This document shows positions 45,290 to 50,507 of a stretch of 50,507 bases of DNA, piece by piece. The translations under genes and the position numbers were made by a program. Where the stretch lies: positions 1 to 50,507 of the forward strand of contig JBIOVV010000099.1 in NCBI GenBank assembly GCA_044867925.1. Direction: 5' to 3'. Every line of letters starts with the position of its first letter. The first letter of the stretch is position 1. This DNA comes from VRUE01 sp044867925. GTDB lineage: Bacteria > Actinomycetota > Thermoleophilia > Solirubrobacterales > 70-9. The notes beneath the pieces are model-generated. The model was not told the DNA's origin. It did not search any database and saw only the letters and a list, made by a program, of their open reading frames with translations.

Positions 45290-46560
45290 GCCGCGACCAG
45301 GCTCTCGCTGATCGGGCCCAGAGCCTCGCGGAAGCGACTCTCGTCACGGCCGACGCAGGCGGCCGAGAGCCGCTCGGGGCCGTAGAGCTCTGCAGCCAGC
45401 GCGGTCAGGTCATCGACGGTCACCGCGTCGACCTTGGCCAGCATCTGATCGAGGCTGTCGATCGGCAGGCCGAAGAGGGTCGCGCGCGAGATCCGCGACA
45501 TCCGCGCCGCCGTCGACTCCGAGGAGAGGACGAGCCGTCCCTTGACGTTCTCCTTGCCGCGCGAGAGCTCCTCGGCGGAGACCGGCTCGCTGCGCAGGCG
45601 CGCCATCTCGGCGCCGATGATCGCGCAGGCCTCCTCGACGTTGTCCTCGCGGGTGCCGACGTAGCTGGCGATCAGCCCGGAGTCGGTGTACTGCTCGCTG
45701 TAGGAGCCGACCGCGTAGGCGAGGCCGCGCTTCTCGCGAACCTCACGGAAGAGGCGCGAGGAGCTGGAGCCGCCGAAGATCGAGTCGAGGACGGCGAGCG
45801 CGTAGCGCCGCTCGTCCTCGCGGACGATGCCCGGAGCGCCGAAGCAGATGTGGTACTGCTCGGTGTCCTTCTCGTAGAAGCAGAGGCGAGCCTGCTCGTC
45901 GGCCGCAGCCGCCGCCAGGCCGTTGGCGTCGCCGCTCGGTGGCTGCACCAGGCGTTGCGAAAGCTCGGCGATGCGCGCATGGTCGACGTTGCCGGCGGCG
46001 CCGACGACGATCGTCTCCCCCGTGTAGTGAGCGCTGCGGTAGGCCTCGATGTCCGCTACCGGCACCGAGCTGATCACCTCGGCCTCGCCGAGCACGCGGC
46101 GGCCCAGCGGGTGGCCGCCGAAGACGGCCTCGGCGAGGATGTCGTGGACGCGGTCCTGCGGCTCGTCCTCGTACATCGCGATCTCCTCGAGCACGACGTC
46201 GCGCTCGGAGTCGACTTCCGGGTAGGTCGGCGCCAGCAGCATCTCGGCCAGCAGGTCGAAGACCTCCTCGGTGTGCTCGTCGAGGAAGCGGGCGTGCAGG
46301 TGGGTGGTCTCCTTGCCGGTCGCCGCGTTGACCGAGGCGCCGAGGCCGTCGAGCTTCTCGGCGATCTCGATCGCGGAGTAGCGCGCGGTGCCCTTGAAGA
46401 GCAGGTGCTCGAGGAAGTGGGAGACGCCCGCCTGGGCCGGCGTCTCGTTGCGCGATCCGGTGCGCACCCAGAGCCCGAGCGCCACGGACCGCACCGAGGG
46501 AACCTCCTCGGTGACGACCCGGACGCCCGAGTCCTGCGTGCTCAGGACTGCTTCGGCCAA
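45286..46560 (-). CDS. M16-family zinc peptidase (PepR/YmxG-like)
   Basis: A 424-residue inverzincin. HFLEH (48-52) provides two His ligands and the catalytic Glu, and the downstream acidic ligand lies in SERDVVLEEIAMYEDEP. A second, inactive half (from about 210) completes the two-domain fold. The same gene (PepR, Rv2782c) follows pnp in mycobacteria; the substrate is unclear, possibly a peptide-processing role. TTG start 3 nt after the pnp stop, so coupled. Confidence 0.92.
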   Translation of the reverse strand: MAEAVLSTQDSGVRVVTEEVPSVRSVALGLWVRTGSRNETPAQAGVSHFLEHLLFKGTARYSAIEIAEKLDGLGASVNAATGKETTHLHARFLDEHTEEVFDLLAEMLLAPTYPEVDSERDVVLEEIAMYEDEPQDRVHDILAEAVFGGHPLGRRVLGEAEVISSVPVADIEAYRSAHYTGETIVVGAAGNVDHARIAELSQRLVQPPSGDANGLAAAAADEQARLCFYEKDTEQYHICFGAPGIVREDERRYALAVLDSIFGGSSSSRLFREVREKRGLAYAVGSYSEQYTDSGLIASYVGTREDNVEEACAIIGAEMARLRSEPVSAEELSRGKENVKGRLVLSSESTAARMSRISRATLFGLPIDSLDQMLAKVDAVTVDDLTALAAELYGPERLSAACVGRDESRFREALGPISESLVAA

Positions 46561-46563
46561 GGG

Positions 46564-48807
46564 CTAGCGCCGCTCGCGGTCGCCGCCGCGGGGACGACGT
46601 CCCTCGCGACCGCCGCGACCGCCGCGGTCTCCACCGTTGCGGCTGCCGCCACCGCCACCCGAGCCGACCGCGGCCAGCTCCTCGGGGCTCTTGCCGGCGA
46701 CCGAGGGGTCGTCGGAGAGGCGCAGGCCGATGCGACCGCGCTCGCGGTCGACCTCGACGACGGTGACGTCGATCTCCTCGCCGGAGGTGAGGACGTCGTC
46801 GACGGAGTCGACCCGCTCCCCTGGCTTGACGTTGGAGATGTGCAAGAGGCCGTCGGTGCCCTTGACCAGCTCGACGAAGGCGCCGAAGGTGGTCGTCTTG
46901 ACGACCTTGGCCGCCTCGTAGCGGTCGCCGACTTCGGCCTCCTTGGTCATCGACTGGATCCGGCCGACGCAGGCTTCGACCAGCGAGCCGGTCGGGGCGT
47001 AGATCCGAATCGTGCCGTCGTCTTCGACGTCGATTTCGGCTTCGAACTCCTCGCAGAGGGCGCGGATGGTTTCGCCACCCTTGCCGATCACGGCACCGAT
47101 CTTCTCCTGATCGATCTTGATCGATTCGATCCGCGGCGCGTGCTGTGAGAGCTGCTCGCGCGGGCCGTCGATCGCCTCCGCCATCTTGCCGAGGATGAAC
47201 TGGCGGCCCTTGTTGGCCTGCTCCAGCGCGTCGGTGAGGATCTCGAAGGTGACGCCGGTGATCTTGATGTCCATCTGCAGCGCGGTGATGCCATCCGCGG
47301 TGCCGGCGACCTTGAAGTCCATGTCGCCGAGGTGGTCCTCGACGCCGGCGATGTCGGTGAGGACGATGTAGTCGTCGCCCTCCTTGATCAGGCCCATCGC
47401 GACGCCGGCGACCGGGGCCGTGACCGGCACGCCCGCCGCCTGCAGTGCCATCGAGGAGGCGCAGACCGAGCCCATCGAAGAGGAGCCGTTGGACTCGAGC
47501 GTCTCGGAGACGACCCGGATCACGTAGGGGAAGTCCTCTTCGTTGGGGATCGTCGCCACGAGGGCGCGCTCGGCGAGGGCGCCGTGGCCGATGTCGCGGC
47601 GCTTGGGGCCGCGCATGAAGCCGGCCTCCCCGACCGAGAAGGGCGGGAAGTTGTAGTGGTGCCAGAACTTCTTCGAGGTCTCCAGGCCGAGCGTGTCGAT
47701 GCGCATGTCCATGCGCGTCGTGCCCAGCGCGGCGTTGGAGAGGATCTGGGTCTCACCGCGGGTGAAGAGGGCCGAGCCGTGCACGCGGGGCGAGATGTCG
47801 ACCTCGCACTCGATCGGCCGGATCTCGTCTTGGGCGCGGCCGTCGGGGCGCTTCTTGTCGACGGCGATCGCCTTGCGGATCGTGTCCTTCTCGATCGAGC
47901 CGAAGGCCGCCTTGACTTCGGCCACCTGCTTCTCGTCGATCTCTCCGTCCTCGGACTCGAGGGCGTACTTGCCGACGACCTCGTCCTTGACCTTGTCGAT
48001 CGCCTCGTAGCGCTCGAGCTTGCCCTCGGTGGCGATCGCGTCGACCAGCGCCTGGCCGTGCGTGGAGCGGATGTCGTTGATCAGGCCCTCGTCGATCGAG
48101 GGGGCCTCGACCTCGATCTTCTCCTTGCCGGCCTTCCGCTGCAGCTCCTCCATCGCGGCGACGAGCTTCTTGATCTCGCCGTGGGCGATGTCCAGGGCGT
48201 CGAGGATCTCCTGCTCGGTGACGCCGTTGGCGCCGGCCTCGACCATCAGGATCGCCTCATCGGTGCCGGCGACGATCAGGTCGAGGTCGAGCTCGGCGAG
48301 GTCCTCCTCGGCGGGGTTGACGACGAAGTCGCCGTCGAGCTTGCCGATCCGCACCGCGCCGACGTGGGCGGCGACCGGTACCGGCGAGATCGCCAGCGCC
48401 GCGGAGGCGCCGTTCATGGCGAGGATGTCGTAGGGGTTGACCTGGTCGACCGACATCGGGATCGCGACCAGCTGCGTCTCGTAGTGCCAGCCCTTGGGGA
48501 AGAGCGGGCGGATCGGCCGGTCGATCATGCGGGCGGTCAGGGTCGCCTTCTCGCCCGAGCGTCCCTCGCGACGGAAGAACGAGCCGGGGATCTTGCCCGC
48601 GGCGTACATCCGCTCCTCGACGTCGACGGTAAGGGGAAGGAAGTCCACGTCGCGAAGGTTCCCGACGGTTGCGGTGCAGAGCACCATCGTGTCGCCGGCC
48701 TGAACCACGACCGCGCCACCCGCCTGCTTCGCGAGTTTTCCGGTCTCGAAGGAAATCTGGCTGTCGCCGATGTCCGCCGAAACGCGGGTTACGTCAAACA
48801 TGCTCAT
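46564..48807 (-). CDS. pnp: Polyribonucleotide nucleotidyltransferase
   Basis: A 747-residue PNPase: first RNase PH domain, all-alpha linker, second catalytic RNase PH domain (FFRREGRSGEKATLTARMID in the first; ETLESNGSSSMGSVCASSMAL in the second), KH domain (IGAVIGKGGETIRALCEE) and S1 domain (KVVKTTTFGAFVELV). The tail is Gly/Arg-rich (RGGRGGREGRRPRGG), an RNA-binding feature. It degrades RNA 3'-5' with phosphate. Two close ATGs (48807, 48801) are possible; GGAGG about 14 nt upstream favours these. It has a structured leader. Confidence 0.96.
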   Translation of the reverse strand: MSMFDVTRVSADIGDSQISFETGKLAKQAGGAVVVQAGDTMVLCTATVGNLRDVDFLPLTVDVEERMYAAGKIPGSFFRREGRSGEKATLTARMIDRPIRPLFPKGWHYETQLVAIPMSVDQVNPYDILAMNGASAALAISPVPVAAHVGAVRIGKLDGDFVVNPAEEDLAELDLDLIVAGTDEAILMVEAGANGVTEQEILDALDIAHGEIKKLVAAMEELQRKAGKEKIEVEAPSIDEGLINDIRSTHGQALVDAIATEGKLERYEAIDKVKDEVVGKYALESEDGEIDEKQVAEVKAAFGSIEKDTIRKAIAVDKKRPDGRAQDEIRPIECEVDISPRVHGSALFTRGETQILSNAALGTTRMDMRIDTLGLETSKKFWHHYNFPPFSVGEAGFMRGPKRRDIGHGALAERALVATIPNEEDFPYVIRVVSETLESNGSSSMGSVCASSMALQAAGVPVTAPVAGVAMGLIKEGDDYIVLTDIAGVEDHLGDMDFKVAGTADGITALQMDIKITGVTFEILTDALEQANKGRQFILGKMAEAIDGPREQLSQHAPRIESIKIDQEKIGAVIGKGGETIRALCEEFEAEIDVEDDGTIRIYAPTGSLVEACVGRIQSMTKEAEVGDRYEAAKVVKTTTFGAFVELVKGTDGLLHISNVKPGERVDSVDDVLTSGEEIDVTVVEVDRERGRIGLRLSDDPSVAGKSPEELAAVGSGGGGGSRNGGDRGGRGGREGRRPRGGDRERR

Positions 48808-48945
48808 TTAGTTGTCCTACCTCCGGCCACCCGGATGGTGGCCATCTGCTTTCAGAACTCTCGTTCTCTTTCGCCTAGGAGAGTACACAGCCCTGCGCTG
48901 TTCGTTCTCCCTGCTATGTCGCGCAAAGGAACAGCGGAGCGGCGG
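48808..48945. promoter_or_regulatory. pnp leader with two hairpins
   Basis: 138 bp between the DsbA-like gene and pnp. GGCCACC-CGGAT-GGTGGCC (48825-48843) lies just upstream of the ribosome site, and CGCTGTTC/GAACAGCG (48896-48903 with 48929-48936) lies just after the preceding stop. pnp leaders are autoregulated through RNA structure in other bacteria; the same here is an inference. Confidence 0.5.
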
Positions 48946-49455
48946 TCAGCCGAAGATCGCGGGCGTGCCGGTGACACCGGCGCGGATGCCGGACTCGAAG
49001 TCGCGGCGGACGCGCGTGGCGACCGCGGCGGAGCGGCGGTCGGACTCGAAGCGGTCGAGGTCCAGCCCGAGGCGCTCGGCGCGCTGCCAGAGGTGCGGGT
49101 CATCGACGTGGCCGCGGTCGTCGTAGAGCGAATCGACCATCTCGAAGAAGCACCCCTGCAGACCGGCGGCCTCGGCGGCGGCATGCAAGGCGGGCGAGCG
49201 CGGGTGCTTGCCGGCAACGGGGAAGTGGCGGAAGACGATCGTCGCCTCGCGCGCGGCGATCTCCAGCCAGGCCGAGGCGCAGTGGGGGCAGCCGAGGTCG
49301 GCGTAGACGATCAGCTCGGAGCCTTCGCCACGGCGATGGTCCTCGGGCCCAGCGGGCGGGACCGCGGCGCTGGTCAGCTCGGGCGTCAGGAGAGTGCGTC
49401 GAAGATCAGGTTGGCGCCGGGGATCTCGAGCGGCGTCGGTGACTCGTGGGCCCAC
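48946..49455 (-). CDS. DsbA-like thioredoxin-fold protein, short C-terminus and unclear start
   Basis: The recognisable protein is a DSBA/thioredoxin_4-type domain with redox motif CPHC (DLGCPHCASAW), VFRHFPVAGKHPRS and a cis-Pro loop GVTGTPAIFG. It ends on that loop; relatives continue with a last strand and helix (FFINGxxxxG), so some 15-25 residues are lacking. The frame has no ATG, GTG or TTG between GTG 49455 and the domain, and the first ~22 residues from that GTG would be read out of frame over the peroxiredoxin gene. A CTG overlapping the peroxiredoxin stop (CTGA, 49389-49386) is an alternative start. It may be a decaying gene or have a non-standard start. Confidence 0.6.
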   Translation of the reverse strand: MGPRVTDAARDPRRQPDLRRTLLTPELTSAAVPPAGPEDHRRGEGSELIVYADLGCPHCASAWLEIAAREATIVFRHFPVAGKHPRSPALHAAAEAAGLQGCFFEMVDSLYDDRGHVDDPHLWQRAERLGLDLDRFESDRRSAAVATRVRRDFESGIRAGVTGTPAIFG

Positions 49456-49835
49456 TCGACCGTGCCCTCCTCGTCGACGAGGACGAGCGAGCGGTTGGCG
49501 TGGCCGACCTTCTCGATGTAGGCACCGTAGGCACGGGCGACCTCGCCCTTGGGCTCGAAGTCGGCGAGCAGCTGTGTGTCGAGACCGAGCTTTTCCTGGA
49601 AGGCCTTGTGGGCAAAGCCGCTGTCGACGCTGATCCCGACCATGGTCACGCCCTTGGCCTCGATCTCGGGCTTGACCTCCTGGTAGATCGAGAGCTGATC
49701 GGTGCAGACGGGACTGAAGTCGAGCGGGTAGAAGACCAGCAGGACCTTCTTGCCGCGGAAGTCGGAGAGCGAGACCTTCTCGCCGTCCTGGTCGCGGAGG
49801 GTGAAATCGGGCGCCGGTTCCCCGGCGGCGATCAT
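49386..49835 (-). CDS. One-cysteine peroxiredoxin (AhpE/BCP-like)
   Basis: A 149-residue peroxiredoxin with peroxidatic C44 in DFSPVCTDQLSIYQE and no second cysteine, as in AhpE-type one-Cys enzymes. FTLRDQDGEKVSLSDFRGKK and VLLVFYPLDFSP are typical. It reduces peroxides with an external thiol. ATG 49835 overlaps the rpsO stop (ATGA at 49832-49835), so it is translated with ribosomal protein S15, an unusual coupling. Followed by the DsbA-like gene. Confidence 0.9.
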   Translation of the reverse strand: MIAAGEPAPDFTLRDQDGEKVSLSDFRGKKVLLVFYPLDFSPVCTDQLSIYQEVKPEIEAKGVTMVGISVDSGFAHKAFQEKLGLDTQLLADFEPKGEVARAYGAYIEKVGHANRSLVLVDEEGTVEWAHESPTPLEIPGANLIFDALS

Positions 49836-50101
49836 CGCCGCAGGCCGAGTTCGGCGACCAGGGCGCGGTAGCGCTCGAGGTCGTGGCGCTCGAGGTAGCG
49901 CAGCATGCGGCGGCGCTTGCCGACCAGCATCAGCAGGCCGCGGCGGGAGTGATGGTCCTTGGCGTGCGTGCGCAGGTGCTCGGTGAGTTCGTTGATCCGC
50001 TCGGTGAGCAGGGCAATCTGAACCTCGGCCGAGCCGGTATCGCCATCGGCGCGGCCGAACTTGCCGATCAGCTCTACTTTTTTCTCCTTGGTCAGGCTCA
50101 T
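49832..50101 (-). CDS. rpsO: 30S ribosomal protein S15
   Basis: An 89-residue S15 of normal length. GDTGSAEVQIALLTERINELTEHL and the RNA-binding DHHSRRGLLMLVGKRRRMLRYL are diagnostic. It binds the central domain of 16S rRNA and is often autoregulated. Start overlaps the ribF stop (ATGA at 50098-50101). In most bacteria rpsO is directly followed by pnp; here two thiol-redox genes intervene. Confidence 0.97.
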   Translation of the reverse strand: MSLTKEKKVELIGKFGRADGDTGSAEVQIALLTERINELTEHLRTHAKDHHSRRGLLMLVGKRRRMLRYLERHDLERYRALVAELGLRR

Positions 50102-50507
50102 GGCGCGCCGGTGAAGCTAGCACAGACGCGCTTCGCGTCCTCGACATCGAGCCGCATCTGGGCGATCAGCTCCTCGACGCCGGCGAAGCGTTTCTCGCCG
50201 CGCAGGCGCTCGACGAAAGCAACCCGCAGCTCGGTGCCGTAGAGGTCGCCCTCGTAGTCGATCAGGTAGGTCTCGATCAGGACCCCGCGGCCACTCTCGA
50301 AGGTCGGCCGCACGCCGACGTTGACCGCCGCGGGGACACCGTTGGCAAAGGCCGCGTAGACGCCGTGGCCGGGGATCGCAAGGCGGTCGTCGGGGACGAT
50401 GTTGGCGGTCGGGAAGCCGAGCTCGCGGCCGCGCTGGTCCCCGTGCACGACCGTACCCTCGACCATGAACGGGGCGCCCAGGCACCTGCGGGCGGCCTCC
50501 ATCTCGC
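50098..50507 (-). CDS. ribF: Riboflavin kinase/FAD synthetase, C-terminal part (cut by the window)
   Basis: The last ~136 residues of a bifunctional RibF: the riboflavin kinase domain, beginning LGAPFMVEGTVVHGDQRGRELGFPTAN and including VYAAFANGVPAAVNVG, GVLIETYLIDYEGDLYG and the end helix with MRLDVEDAKR. The N-terminal FMN adenylyltransferase domain lies beyond the window edge. It makes FMN and FAD. The ribF-rpsO order is conserved in Actinobacteria. Confidence 0.93.
   Translation of the reverse strand, partial: EMEAARRCLGAPFMVEGTVVHGDQRGRELGFPTANIVPDDRLAIPGHGVYAAFANGVPAAVNVGVRPTFESGRGVLIETYLIDYEGDLYGTELRVAFVERLRGEKRFAGVEELIAQMRLDVEDAKRVCASFTGAP

Noticed and set aside
1..50507. CRISPR arrays, tRNA/rRNA genes, IS elements, prophage
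   Set aside because: No regularly spaced repeats, no cloverleaf-sized unexplained gaps and no transposase, integrase or phage proteins were seen; intergenic space is small and accounted for.

Overview
The window is about 50.5 kb of very GC-rich, tightly packed actinobacterial chromosome. The gene content (GarA-like FHA protein next to an FtsR-type MerR regulator, MurT/GatD, RNase J, LL-diaminopimelate aminotransferase, WS/DGAT acyltransferase, VKOR-DsbA pair, AGPS-like oxidase) suggests a deep-branching actinobacterium, most likely Thermoleophilia/Solirubrobacterales. The taxon is an inference and no marker RNA gene is present. I see no tRNA, rRNA, transposase, integrase, phage gene or CRISPR array.

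Layout. 0-1.2 kb: garA-like FHA and ftsR. 1.2-12.9 kb: accessory metabolism in short transcription units: SRPBCC plus AGPS-like oxidase, an HTH/membrane/RskA-like protein, thioesterase, glutamine-dependent NAD synthetase, secreted metalloprotease, DinB and WS/DGAT, CcdA, FUSC-like membrane protein. 12.9-15.8 kb: thiolase, SDR and methyltransferase behind a palindromic operator. 15.8-19.5 kb: a minus-strand extracytoplasmic folding/redox group (cyclophilin, PrxQ, hydrolase, VKOR, DsbA-like). 19.6-23.8 kb: diacylglycerol-kinase-like enzyme and MurT - methyltransferase - GatD. 23.8-28.5 kb: dut, hflX, epimerase, MBL hydrolase, lipoprotein. 28.5-39.4 kb: a long minus-strand housekeeping series ftsK-rodZ-cinA-thpR-recA-cupredoxin-miaB-miaA-dapF-dapL. 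39.5-41.7 kb: a two-component system on the other strand. 42.1-50.5 kb: ribF-rpsO-peroxiredoxin-DsbA-like-pnp-M16 peptidase-dapB-dapA-rnj. The order of the last blocks parallels the Rv2786c-Rv2725c region of Mycobacterium tuberculosis (known from that genome), with local insertions and losses. DapA, DapB, DapL and DapF supply diaminopimelate to cell-wall synthesis, to which MurT/GatD, RodZ and FtsK also belong.

Expression style. More than 20 genes have a TA(G/C)NNT hexamer only 6-9 nt before the start codon, which is the geometry of leaderless transcription. Downstream genes are joined by ATGA/TGATG overlaps. In four cases the TAG stop codon of one gene is also the first half of the next gene's -10 hexamer. 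This pattern was used to choose several start codons.

Most interesting. (1) Two long inverted repeats (1159-1263 and 32711-32818) carry the same ~48-nt core in different arms, in both cases directly after a stop codon and in the same sense as the upstream gene. (2) The 383-bp convergent gap 41675-42057 holds a candidate small RNA with its own promoter and T7 terminator, plus a 258-bp nested palindrome that can fold into a four-way junction. Two of its hairpins have different stems but an identical 21-nt loop, one reading with each convergent gene. (3) The DapF homologue has serine at both catalytic cysteine positions. (4) MiaA lacks the usual insertion domain. (5) miaB is bracketed by palindromes, one of which covers a possible 29-codon leader peptide coupled to miaA.
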